DNA of 64,000 nucleotides from Magnetospirillum fulvum. Its GTDB lineage: Bacteria; Pseudomonadota; Alphaproteobacteria; Rhodospirillales; Magnetospirillaceae. The position numbers were made by a program, and so were the translations under genes. Numbering within the stretch: position 1 is the stretch's first letter; each line of letters begins with the position of its first letter. The stretch covers positions 1-64,000 of the forward strand of contig NZ_FNWO01000006.1 in NCBI RefSeq assembly GCF_900108475.1, given 5' to 3'. Positions 51,329-59,973 of this stretch are shown here, one piece after another. Below the pieces are notes generated by a model. It did not search any database. It saw only the letters and a list, made by a program, of their open reading frames with translations, and was not told the DNA's origin.

Positions 51329-51655
51329 ATGACCTCTTCGATCACCAACGCCATTTCCGCCTACCGCACCGCCGCCGATCCGTTGGCGGCTCTGGGCGGT
51401 GGCAGCAGCGAGTCCAGTTCGACCGATACCGGGACCGGCACCGATTTCGCCAGCGTCCTCAAAGACGCCGCCAAGGTGGCGATCGGCGGGGCGAGAGAGG
51501 CCGAGCGCGCCTCGCTGTCGGCGGTCGCGGGCAAGGCCGACATCCGCGAAGTGGTCGCCGCCGTCAGCAATACCGAGTTGACCTTGAACACCGTGGTCAA
51601 CGTCCGCGACAAGATGATCAACGCCTATACCGAAATCCTGCGCATGTCGATCTAA
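51329..51655 (+). CDS. fliE: Flagellar hook-basal body complex protein FliE
   Basis: A 108-aa adaptor between MS ring and rod. A variable Ser/Gly/Thr-rich N-terminus precedes the conserved FASVLKDAAKVAIGGAREAE and the C-terminal NTELTLNTVVNVRDKMINAYTEILRMSI. 29 bp after flgC. Confidence 0.94.
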   Translation: MTSSITNAISAYRTAADPLAALGGGSSESSSTDTGTGTDFASVLKDAAKVAIGGAREAERASLSAVAGKADIREVVAAVSNTELTLNTVVNVRDKMINAYTEILRMSI

Positions 51656-51667
51656 AGGCCTCTCGTC

Positions 51668-51937
51668 ATGACCGAGGCCGAACTGATCGACGTTGCCCGC
51701 GAAGCGGTGGTGGTGACCCTGGTGGTCTCCGCACCCAGCCTGCTGACCGCCCTGGCGGTCGGTCTGGTCGTTTCGATCTTCCAGACCCTGACCCAGATTC
51801 AGGAACAGACCCTGACCTTCGTGCCCAAGCTGATGCTGGTCTTCGCCTCTCTGGTGCTGTTCCTTCCCTTCATCCTGGGGCAGTTGACCGAATTCTGGAA
51901 GCACACGATGGACAGGGTGATCGTCGGCGGCGGATGA
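51668..51937 (+). CDS. fliQ: Flagellar export apparatus protein FliQ
   Basis: An 89-aa two-helix subunit of the flagellar type III export gate. Family stretches: VVVTLVVSAPSLLTALAVGLVVSIFQTLTQIQEQTLTFVPK. 12 bp after fliE and 7 bp before fliR. Confidence 0.95.
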   Translation: MTEAELIDVAREAVVVTLVVSAPSLLTALAVGLVVSIFQTLTQIQEQTLTFVPKLMLVFASLVLFLPFILGQLTEFWKHTMDRVIVGGG

Positions 51938-51944
51938 TCCCGCC

Positions 51945-52709
51945 GTGCTGACCGAACTGCTCCAACTCGACGTCTATCGCTTCTTTCTGATCTTCGCCCG
52001 CATCGGCGCGGCGATTATGCTGCTGCCCGGCCTGGGCAGCCAGTTGGTCACCACCCGCATCCGCCTGCTGTTCGCCCTATCGATCTCGTTCCTGATGATG
52101 CCGACGCTGGGGCCGACCCTGCCGGCAACCCCGCCGACACCGGGGTCGATGCTGGCACTATTGGGCGGCGAGGTGATGATCGGGGTGTTCCTGGGCAGCG
52201 TGGTGACCTTCGTGATGGGCACCCTCAATCTGGCCGGATCGATGATCGGCTACATGACCGGACTGACCAACGCCTTTTCATTCGATCCGATCGCCCAGCA
52301 GCAAAGCCAGTTGCTGACCGGCTTTCTGGCCAATATCGGGATGCTGGCGATCTTCGCGACCGACCTGCACCATTTGATGTTCCGGGCGGTGATCGAATCC
52401 TACGACCTGTTCCAGCCGGGACGGACGCTGCCGCTCGGCGACTTTTCCGAAACCCTGGCCCGGCTGCTCGGCGAATCCTTTCGCCTCGGCCTGCAATTCT
52501 CGGCCCCGCTGATGGTATTCGGGCTGGTGTTCTATACCGGTCTCGGCCTGCTGTCGCGGCTGGTGCCGCAGATGCAGGTGTTCTTCGTCGCGATGCCGAT
52601 TCAGTTGCTGATCGGAATGGCGGTGTTCATGGCCAGCCTATCGACGGTCATCGCGCTGTTCCTGCGGATGTTCGAGAACACCCTGATCCCCTATTTGCCG
52701 CCGGGGTGA
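51945..52709 (+). CDS. fliR: Flagellar export apparatus protein FliR
   Basis: A 254-aa multi-helix core subunit of the flagellar export gate, starting at GTG. Typical segments are FFLIFARIGAAIMLLPGLGS, the helix GGEVMIGVFLGSVVTFVMG, and QMQVFFVAMPIQLLIGMAVF. Followed 4 bp later by flhB. Confidence 0.95.
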   Translation: MLTELLQLDVYRFFLIFARIGAAIMLLPGLGSQLVTTRIRLLFALSISFLMMPTLGPTLPATPPTPGSMLALLGGEVMIGVFLGSVVTFVMGTLNLAGSMIGYMTGLTNAFSFDPIAQQQSQLLTGFLANIGMLAIFATDLHHLMFRAVIESYDLFQPGRTLPLGDFSETLARLLGESFRLGLQFSAPLMVFGLVFYTGLGLLSRLVPQMQVFFVAMPIQLLIGMAVFMASLSTVIALFLRMFENTLIPYLPPG

Positions 52710-52713
52710 CGCG

Positions 52714-53781
52714 ATGGCCGAAGAGTCAGAAGACAAATCAGAGCAACCGACAGACCGAAAACTCGACAATGCCCGCAAGGAAGGGCAGGTCGCGACCTCG
52801 ATCGAAGTTCGGACCTGGGCCGGGCTGATGGGGACTCTGGTGGTGGTGGCGCTGATGGCGGGGCCGCTGGCGCACGATCTCAACGCCCTTCTGCTGCCGT
52901 TCATCGAACGCCCCCATGCCTTCGACATGACCCCGTCCGGGCTTGGCCGGACCCTGACCGACGTCACATTCGAAACTCTGTTGCTGTTGCTGGTGCCGCT
53001 GTCGCTGCTGCTGGTCTTAGGCGTCGTTTCGGTGGTGGCGCAAAACGGGCTGCTATTGGTGCCCAAGCGGATCATGCCCGACTTCAACAAGATCAATCCG
53101 ATGAAGGGACTGACCCGGTTGTTGTCGATGAACAATCTGGTCGAATTCCTGAAATCTCTGTTCAAGGTCACCACGGCCGGAATCGTGGTGTTCGTGGTGT
53201 TGAGCGGACGGATCAACGAATATGTCGGTCTGGCCGCGCTCGACCTGCCGACGATCCTCGATTACCTGCGTCGCCAGATCCTGCACATGATGATTATCGC
53301 GATGCTGCTGGTGACCGCGCTGGCCGCCGCCGATTGGGCCTATCAGCGCATGTCCTTCACCAAGAAGATGAAAATGTCCAAGCAGGAGGTCAAGGACGAG
53401 CACAAGCAGACCGAAGGCGACCCGATGATCAAGGGCCGCCTGCGCAATCTTCGGATGCAGCGAGCGCGGTCGCGGATGATGTCGGCGGTTCCCACCGCCG
53501 ACGTCGTGGTGACCAACCCGACCCACTATGCCGTCGCGCTGAAATACGACATGGAAACGATGGGCGCGCCCCGGCTGGTGGCGAAAGGGGCCGACCTGAT
53601 CGCCAAGCGCATCCGCGAACTGGCCGAGGAGCACGAAATCCCGGTGGTCGAGAATCCGCCGCTGGCGCGCGCCTTGTTCGCCACCGTCGATATTGACGCG
53701 GAAATCCCGCCCGAGCATTACAAGGCAGTGGCCGAAGTGATCGGCTATGTCATGAAGCTGAAGGGCCGCCTTGCCCACTGA
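52714..53781 (+). CDS. flhB: Flagellar export switch protein FlhB
   Basis: 355 aa. A hydrophilic N-terminus (ESEDKSEQPTDRKLDNARKE), four membrane helices, and a cytoplasmic domain with the autocleavage site NPTH (in VVVTNPTHYAVAL) that switches export from rod/hook to filament substrates. C-terminal VVENPPLARALFATVDIDAEIPPEHY is conserved. Its last 11 bases overlap the TTG start of the cckA-like gene. Confidence 0.95.
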   Translation: MAEESEDKSEQPTDRKLDNARKEGQVATSIEVRTWAGLMGTLVVVALMAGPLAHDLNALLLPFIERPHAFDMTPSGLGRTLTDVTFETLLLLLVPLSLLLVLGVVSVVAQNGLLLVPKRIMPDFNKINPMKGLTRLLSMNNLVEFLKSLFKVTTAGIVVFVVLSGRINEYVGLAALDLPTILDYLRRQILHMMIIAMLLVTALAAADWAYQRMSFTKKMKMSKQEVKDEHKQTEGDPMIKGRLRNLRMQRARSRMMSAVPTADVVVTNPTHYAVALKYDMETMGAPRLVAKGADLIAKRIRELAEEHEIPVVENPPLARALFATVDIDAEIPPEHYKAVAEVIGYVMKLKGRLAH

Positions 53782-56116
53782 CGCCGCCCCCGTGCCCGTG
53801 CCGCCATCGCCCGCCGCCCCCGGACGGCTGGCGCGCTGGTGGTCGCGGCTGGTCCGCCGCCCGGCCCCGGCCCGGCTGGCCGCGGCCCTGGCCGCCGCGC
53901 TGGAGGACGACCCCCGCGCCTTGCTGGTGGTGGGGGCCGATGGGCGCGACCTGTTCCGCAACCGCGCCGCCCGCCGTCTGCTGGGGCCTGCGTCCGATCC
54001 GCTGGCGACGCTCAGGGCACGGACCGAAGGCGACGAGCGGGCCTGCGCCGGAATCGAGCGGATCGAGATCGCCGCCCGCCTGGGCGCGCCGCGTCGGGCC
54101 GAGATCGGGCTGGCCCAGCCCGGCGGCGGGCGGGAATGGCTGGCGCTGGAGGTGCGGCCGGGCGACCGCCCCGGCGTGCTGATGTGGAGCGCCGAGGATG
54201 TCAGCGGACGGCGGGCGATCGTCGAGACGCTGCGGCGCGAGAACGAATTGCTGTCCGATTTCGTCGATTACCTTCCGGTGGGGTGCTATTCGGCCGATGC
54301 CAACGGCACGGTCCGTTATGTCAATCAGCGGCTGGCCGACTGGCTGGGACGCAGCGGCGAGGATCTGGTCGGCCGCACCCTCGAGGATCTGCTCGGCACC
54401 GTCCCCAACCCCGAGGAAGAGCGGGCCGAACTGCGCTTCAAGGGCCGCAGCGGCGAAGTGTTCCAGGGGCTGGTCGCCCATTCGGTGTTCGACGAGGGTG
54501 GCGAGATGTTCACCCGCTCGGTGGTGGTGCGCGACCCGCTGCCGGAACAGCATCTGGAGCGGGCGGTCCGTGCCGCCGAACGCCGCTTCCGCTGGCTGTT
54601 CGACGACGCCCCGGTCGGAATCGCCCTGGTCGATCCCGACGGCATCCTGTCGGGCTGCAATCTGGCGCTTCAGGCGATGCTGGGGATCGAGCAGGGCGAT
54701 ATCGTCGGCCGCCCGATCGCCGGCTTCATCGCCGAGGACAGCCGCGCCGGAGCGGTCGAGCAATTGAGCCGGGTGATGCAGGGATCGCTGCCCGGCACCC
54801 ATCTCGACGTCCGGCTGACGGGAAAGCGCGCGCCCATCGCCCAATTGTTCGTCAGCCCCTCGCACGAAGACGGCGACATCACCGGTCTGGTGATCCATTT
54901 CATCGACGCCACCGAGCAACGCAATCTCGAACTGCAATTCGCGCAAAGCCAGAAGATGCAGGCGATGGGCCAGCTTGCCGGGGGCGTCGCCCACGATTTC
55001 AACAATCTGTTGACGGCGATGATCGGCTTTTGCGATCTGCTGCTGCAACGCCACGGCGTCGGCGATCCCAGCTTCGCCGACATCATGCAGGTCAAGCAGA
55101 ACGCCAACCGCGCCGCCGCGCTGGTGCGTCAGTTGCTGGCCTTCTCGCGGCGTCAGGCGTTGCAGCCCCGGCGGCTGGCGGTCACCGACGCCCTGGCCGA
55201 TCTGTCGACGCTGCTGCGCCGCCTGCTGGGCGAGACGATCGAGCTGAAGATGGTCCATGGCCGCGCCCTGGGGCTGGTGCGGGTCGATCCCGGCCAGTTC
55301 GATCAGGTCATCATCAATCTGGCGGTCAATGCCCGCGACGCGATGCCGGGCGGCGGCACCCTGACCATCCGCACCAACGCGGTCCATGTCGACCAGGCGG
55401 TCCAGCGCGGGCCGGAACTGATGCCGCCCGGCGATTACGTGCTGATCGAGATCGCCGACACCGGCACCGGGATCGGCCGCGACACCCTGCCCCGCATCTT
55501 CGAGCCGTTCTTTTCGACCAAGGAGATCGGGGCGGGCACCGGACTCGGGCTATCGACGGTCTATGGCATTGTGCGCCAGACCGACGGGTTCGTCTTCGTC
55601 GATAGCGAGCCGGGCCAGGGCGCGACCTTCTCGATCTACCTGCCGCGGATCGATGGCGGCGACGCCAGCGACGGCGCGGCCCAACCCCGCCGCGCCGTCG
55701 CCGTCGAGGACAGCCCGGCGGCAACCGACCTGACCGGCAGCGGCACCATCTTGCTGGTCGAGGACGAAGACGCGGTCCGCTTGTTCGGGGCGCGGGCTCT
55801 GCGCAACAAAGGTTATACCGTGATCGAGGCCCGCTCGGGCGAGCAGGCGACCGAGTTACTGCGCGGACCCCAGCCGATCGACCTGCTGATCTCGGACGTG
55901 GTGATGCCGGGAATGGACGGCGTCACCCTAGCCGGGCTGGTGCGGACCGAGCGGCCGCAGGTGCGGGTGATCCTGATTTCCGGCTATTCCGAGGATGTCG
56001 CCCGCGACGGCATCGGTCCCGACGCCGGATTCGCCTTCCTGCCCAAACCGTTCTCGCTGGCCCAATTGGCGGGGGCGGTCAAACGCGCTTTGACCGGCCA
56101 CGACACCGAAAGGTAA
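53771..56116 (+). CDS. cckA: CckA-type hybrid histidine kinase/phosphatase
   Basis: 781 aa, starting at TTG inside the flhB end (AAGGG 6 bases upstream). Three PAS-like units (about 40-145, 160-260, 270-385) precede HisKA. The block QKMQAMGQLAGGVAHDFNNL (His about 408) and KQNANRAAALVRQLLAFSRR are nearly those of Caulobacter CckA. An ATPase domain (480-630; GTGLGLSTVYGI) and a receiver (Asp in LLISDVVMPGMDG about 709) follow. CckA feeds ChpT and then CtrA for cell-cycle and flagellar control. I see no membrane helices at the N-terminus, only a Pro/Arg/Ala-rich segment, unlike the two helices of Caulobacter CckA. ChpT and CtrA are not in the window. Confidence 0.88.
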   Translation: MPTDAAPVPVPPSPAAPGRLARWWSRLVRRPAPARLAAALAAALEDDPRALLVVGADGRDLFRNRAARRLLGPASDPLATLRARTEGDERACAGIERIEIAARLGAPRRAEIGLAQPGGGREWLALEVRPGDRPGVLMWSAEDVSGRRAIVETLRRENELLSDFVDYLPVGCYSADANGTVRYVNQRLADWLGRSGEDLVGRTLEDLLGTVPNPEEERAELRFKGRSGEVFQGLVAHSVFDEGGEMFTRSVVVRDPLPEQHLERAVRAAERRFRWLFDDAPVGIALVDPDGILSGCNLALQAMLGIEQGDIVGRPIAGFIAEDSRAGAVEQLSRVMQGSLPGTHLDVRLTGKRAPIAQLFVSPSHEDGDITGLVIHFIDATEQRNLELQFAQSQKMQAMGQLAGGVAHDFNNLLTAMIGFCDLLLQRHGVGDPSFADIMQVKQNANRAAALVRQLLAFSRRQALQPRRLAVTDALADLSTLLRRLLGETIELKMVHGRALGLVRVDPGQFDQVIINLAVNARDAMPGGGTLTIRTNAVHVDQAVQRGPELMPPGDYVLIEIADTGTGIGRDTLPRIFEPFFSTKEIGAGTGLGLSTVYGIVRQTDGFVFVDSEPGQGATFSIYLPRIDGGDASDGAAQPRRAVAVEDSPAATDLTGSGTILLVEDEDAVRLFGARALRNKGYTVIEARSGEQATELLRGPQPIDLLISDVVMPGMDGVTLAGLVRTERPQVRVILISGYSEDVARDGIGPDAGFAFLPKPFSLAQLAGAVKRALTGHDTER

Positions 56117-56256
56117 TAAATTCATCCTCCGACAGGTTGACGAACCGAGATGGCGACCACATCATGAGTATGTTGCCCCGCCTCGTCCGTCGGGGAACCG
56201 CGGGCTGTCGACAGAGGCACCCTCGTCCCCTCTGGCGAGCGTAAGTGGATGAACCG

Positions 56257-56994
56257 ATGACGAATGACCGCAAGTTGTTCACCGCCGAGATCAAAAAGCT
56301 CCAGCAGCGCGGCGAACCGTCCGCTTCGCCCCTCTCCAGCGAGGTCATGAAGGCGATCCGCGATCTGAAGGACGATTTGAAGGGGCTGGAGATTCTGATC
56401 CGCCACGGCGAGCTTCCGCCCCCGGTGGCGGTGGTCGCGCCGCACGAGGACGGGGTGCCGCACAAGGCCGCCGAAGTCTCGATGCTCAAGACCGAGTTGC
56501 GCGCGCTCGCCGTCTGCATCGAACATACCAAGGCCGAGATCGCCGCCCTAAAGCCCAAGGACGCCGACGAAGACCGGCTGATTTCGGTTACCTTCGAACT
56601 CGACGCGATCGTTTCCTCGACCGAACGCGCCACCGAACAGATCCTCGAGGCCTCGGAACGGATTGAATCAATCGGCCGCGAGATTCAGGCCCACGCCACC
56701 GACGCCTATGTCAGCCGTCTGGTCGAGGATATCAGCGAGACGATCGGCACAATTTTTGAAGCCTGCAACTTCCAGGATATTACCGGCCAGCGGATCACCA
56801 AGGTCGTCAAGACCCTCAAATATGTCGAAGCCCGCATCAACGCGATGATCGACATCTGGGGACCGGACAATATCGCCGATGTCTCTCCCAAGATCTTCGA
56901 AGAACATCGCGACGAGGATTCCAAGTTGCTGAACGGTCCGCAGCTTGAAAACAAGGGCATTTCCCAGGACGAAATCGACAAACTCTTCGGATAA
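56257..56994 (+). CDS. cheZ: CheZ-type CheY-phosphate phosphatase
   Basis: About 245 aa (249 from a GTG four codons upstream). A long helical protein. The catalytic helix motif EACNFQDITGQRITKVVKTL contains the Gln used to activate water on CheY-P. Flexible segments separate the helices. The last residues, ISQDEIDKLFG, should bind CheY, and they closely resemble the N-terminal CheY-binding peptide of FliM (LSQDEIDALL). Located 140 bp after cckA; the rnpB gene follows. Sets chemotactic switching. Confidence 0.85.
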   Translation: MTNDRKLFTAEIKKLQQRGEPSASPLSSEVMKAIRDLKDDLKGLEILIRHGELPPPVAVVAPHEDGVPHKAAEVSMLKTELRALAVCIEHTKAEIAALKPKDADEDRLISVTFELDAIVSSTERATEQILEASERIESIGREIQAHATDAYVSRLVEDISETIGTIFEACNFQDITGQRITKVVKTLKYVEARINAMIDIWGPDNIADVSPKIFEEHRDEDSKLLNGPQLENKGISQDEIDKLFG

Positions 56995-57080
56995 CGGAGC
57001 AGCCCACCGCCCCGGATGGGGGCAGTGGGGCCGACCGTCGCGGCACCTTTGAAAAGAACCCCCCACCCCCCGATCGCCCC

Positions 57081-57109
57081 GTGACAGCGGCGTCCGCCCG
57101 GTTTATGGT
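57081..57109 (+). promoter_or_regulatory. Promoter of rnpB
   Basis: GTGACA (57081-57086), a 17-bp spacer, TATGGT (57104-57109). The predicted start 7-8 bases downstream coincides with the 5' strand of the RNase P RNA P1 helix at 57117. Confidence 0.6.
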
Positions 57110-57116
57110 GCGCGCC

Positions 57117-57536
<420 letters not shown>

Positions 57537-57785
57537 CACTTTTTTCCATCCTCCCGCCCCGATGCGAACCCCGGATTCGGGGCGGATTCGCGCCGTCTAT
57601 ATCCGGCATTCCCCCTACTTTTTCCCGATCCGACACCCCTCCCGAATCGGCTATCCACAGGGCTGGGAAGGCCGATTCTCCGGCCAAATCATGCATTTAC
57701 AGCAATTTCTTACAGTACTTTACGAAAAAATTATGCACAACTTGTGACAACAGGCGAAGTGGGGGGTCATTACTATTTGATTCCA

Positions 57786-57825
57786 TTGACGCCCATGTCA
57801 TCCCATGGTATCCCATCAATACCCA
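57786..57825 (+). promoter_or_regulatory. MraZ boxes overlapping the dcw promoter
   Basis: Four CCCA motifs (TGGG on the other strand) begin at 57792, 57802, 57812 and 57822, exactly 10 bp apart. This is the direct-repeat pattern bound by MraZ. They overlap a possible promoter TTGACG (57786-57791), 17 bp, TATCCC (57809-57814). Autorepression of mraZ and its operon is expected. The rest of the 390-bp gap from rnpB shows no gene. Confidence 0.75.
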
Positions 57826-57926
57826 ATCGGCCACACCAGGGGAGTCGTGTGTCGAAACGAATACGGGTAATAGGGCGGACCTAACGCCCACGGGTTTCGG
57901 GCAATCTCAGAACAAGGCGGACGAGG

Positions 57927-58400
57927 GTGGCTCTGTTCCTCTCCACATTCGTCAATAAGGTTGATCGCAAGGGCCGGGTCTCGGTCCCGGCACCGTTCCG
58001 CTCTGCCCTGGCGTCGCTGTCCTTCCAGGGAATCGTGACCTACCGCTCGTTCACCCAGCCCTGCGCCGAAGGGTGCGGCATCGATTTCATGGAACGGTTG
58101 TCGGCCAGTGCCGAAAGCCTCGACCTGTTCAGCCCCGAGCAGGAGGAGTTGAGCGCCCTGATCTTCGCCGACGCCCGCCAGCTCGGCTGGGATGCCGAAG
58201 GGCGGATCCTGCTGCCCGAGGATGTGATCGCCCATGCCGGGCTGGACGAAACCGCCGCCTTTGTCGGCAAGGGACGAACCTTCCAGATCTGGCGTCCCGA
58301 AACCTACCGCGAGATTGAGGCCGACATCCGCGCCCGCGCCCTGAAGACCCGCCCGACCCTGCCGTTGCGCCCTCGCACCACCACTGGAGACTTATCGTGA
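57927..58400 (+). CDS. mraZ: Transcriptional regulator MraZ
   Basis: A 157-aa DNA-binding protein with two AbrB-like repeats: [19 protein letters not shown] in the N-terminal half and [19 protein letters not shown] in the second. It starts at GTG 57927, about 100 bp after the last MraZ box. First gene of the division and cell-wall cluster. The stop overlaps the rsmH start (GTGA). Confidence 0.94.
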   Translation: MALFLSTFVNKVDRKGRVSVPAPFRSALASLSFQGIVTYRSFTQPCAEGCGIDFMERLSASAESLDLFSPEQEELSALIFADARQLGWDAEGRILLPEDVIAHAGLDETAAFVGKGRTFQIWRPETYREIEADIRARALKTRPTLPLRPRTTTGDLS

Positions 58401-59368
58401 GCGCCGCCGCCCCTCATCTTCCCGTCCTGCTGACCGAGGTGATCGCCGCGATCGCCCCGCAGGACGGCGGCCGCTTTCTCGACGGCACCTTTGGCGCCGG
58501 GGGCTATTGCCGGGCGATCCTCGCCGCCGCGCCCGGCTGCCACCTGACTGGAATCGACCGCGACCCCACCGCCGCCGAACGCGGGCTGGCGCTGGAGGCC
58601 GAGCATCCCGGCCGCTTCGCCTTTGTCGCCGGTCGCTTCGGCGAGATGGCCCGCCTGCTGGGCGAGGATGCCATCGGGACGCTGGACGGGATCGTGCTCG
58701 ATATCGGCGTGTCGTCGATGCAGATCGACGAGGCCGAACGCGGCTTTTCCTTCTCGAAGGATGGGCCGCTCGACATGCGGATGGAACGAGACGGCCTCGA
58801 CGCCGCCGATATCGTCAACACCACGCCCGAAGCCGATCTGGCCAACATCCTCTATCGCTATGGCGAGGAACGGCTGTCGCGCCGGATCGCGCGGGCTATC
58901 GTCGAGGCACGCAAGGCGCAGCCGTTCCGCCGCACCGGAGAGTTGGCGACGCTGGTCCGCAAGGTGGTGCCGCGCCATCCCGACGGGATCGACCCCGCCA
59001 CCCGCACCTTCCAGGCGCTGCGGATCGCCGTCAATGACGAGTTGGGCGAACTGGAACGCGGCCTCGCCGCCGCCGAGACCCTGCTTGCCCCCGGCGGGCG
59101 GTTGGTGGTGGTGACCTTCCACTCGTTGGAAGACCGGATCGTCAAAGACTTCCTGCGCGACCGTTCGGGCGCTGGCGCCCTGCCGTCGCGCCATCTTCCC
59201 CATGGCGGAGTTGGGCCACGCCCCAGCTTCTCCCTGATTCAACGCCGCGCCGTCCGCCCCGGCGAGGACGAGTTGGCCCGCAACCCCCGCGCCCGCTCGG
59301 CGCGACTGCGTGCCGCCGCCCGCACCGAAGCCCCGGCCTGGCCTCAGACCACCGGGAGGGCAGCATGA
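58397..59368 (+). CDS. rsmH: 16S rRNA (cytosine1402-N4)-methyltransferase
   Basis: A 323-aa SAM-dependent enzyme. N-terminal [13 protein letters not shown], motif [30 protein letters not shown] and [11 protein letters not shown] are family signatures; the C-terminal [18 protein letters not shown] is also conserved. GTG start within the mraZ stop; the end overlaps ftsL by 4 bp. Confidence 0.96.
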   Translation: MSAAAPHLPVLLTEVIAAIAPQDGGRFLDGTFGAGGYCRAILAAAPGCHLTGIDRDPTAAERGLALEAEHPGRFAFVAGRFGEMARLLGEDAIGTLDGIVLDIGVSSMQIDEAERGFSFSKDGPLDMRMERDGLDAADIVNTTPEADLANILYRYGEERLSRRIARAIVEARKAQPFRRTGELATLVRKVVPRHPDGIDPATRTFQALRIAVNDELGELERGLAAAETLLAPGGRLVVVTFHSLEDRIVKDFLRDRSGAGALPSRHLPHGGVGPRPSFSLIQRRAVRPGEDELARNPRARSARLRAAARTEAPAWPQTTGRAA

Positions 59369-59973
59369 AACGCGGCATCCTCGGAACCGTCCTGTGGATC
59401 GGACTGGCCGCCTGCATCGGGATCGGCCTGTTCCTCGTCAAGCATGAAGTCAAGGATCAGGAACGCCGCCTGACCGCGCTGAACGCCGAAATCCGCGCCA
59501 ATCAGGAAAGCGTCCACGTCCTGCGCGCCGAATGGGCCTATCTCAACGATCCCACCCGGCTGCGCACCCTGGCCGAGCGTCATCTCGGCATGCACCCGGT
59601 CCAGCCGACCCAGATGGCCTCGCTTGACGCCGTGTTGCGCGACGGCCTGCCGGTTCAGCCGACCAAGCTGGCCGACAGCCGGGCCAAGCCCGCCGTGCTG
59701 AAGTCGGATGCGGCGCTGATCCGCACCGCCGCCGCCCGCCCGGCCGAGCGGCCCGCGCCGCGTCCGGTCCCGGTTACGCCGCCGCCCCACCCCCGCGCCG
59801 AGCCGGTGCTGGCCCGCACCGAGCCGATGATGCAGCCCCCGCCGCCCCCGATCGGTCCGTCCAGCCCGCTCCCGGCGGCGGTGCAACCCGCCCGCGGCGG
59901 CGGACATTCGATCGTGATCCGCTCTCCCGCCTTGGCCCAGGGCGATCCGGTGATCGACGGGGACAGCCGATGA
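59365..59973 (+). CDS. ftsL: Cell division protein FtsL
   Basis: A 202-aa bitopic protein. The membrane helix (about 7-27) is followed by a leucine-zipper-like coiled coil ([20 protein letters not shown]), then the conserved [20 protein letters not shown]. The C-terminal 90 residues are an unusually long Pro/Ala-rich periplasmic tail, so the protein is nearly twice the usual length. It overlaps rsmH and ftsI by 4 bp each. Divisome FtsQLB component. Confidence 0.88.
   Translation: MKRGILGTVLWIGLAACIGIGLFLVKHEVKDQERRLTALNAEIRANQESVHVLRAEWAYLNDPTRLRTLAERHLGMHPVQPTQMASLDAVLRDGLPVQPTKLADSRAKPAVLKSDAALIRTAAARPAERPAPRPVPVTPPPHPRAEPVLARTEPMMQPPPPPIGPSSPLPAAVQPARGGGHSIVIRSPALAQGDPVIDGDSR

Noticed and set aside
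57650-57739. DnaA-box-like CTATCCACA and TTATGCACA between rnpB and mraZ
   Set aside because: Only two scattered matches, no AT-rich unwinding element and no origin-associated genes; chance matches are likely.
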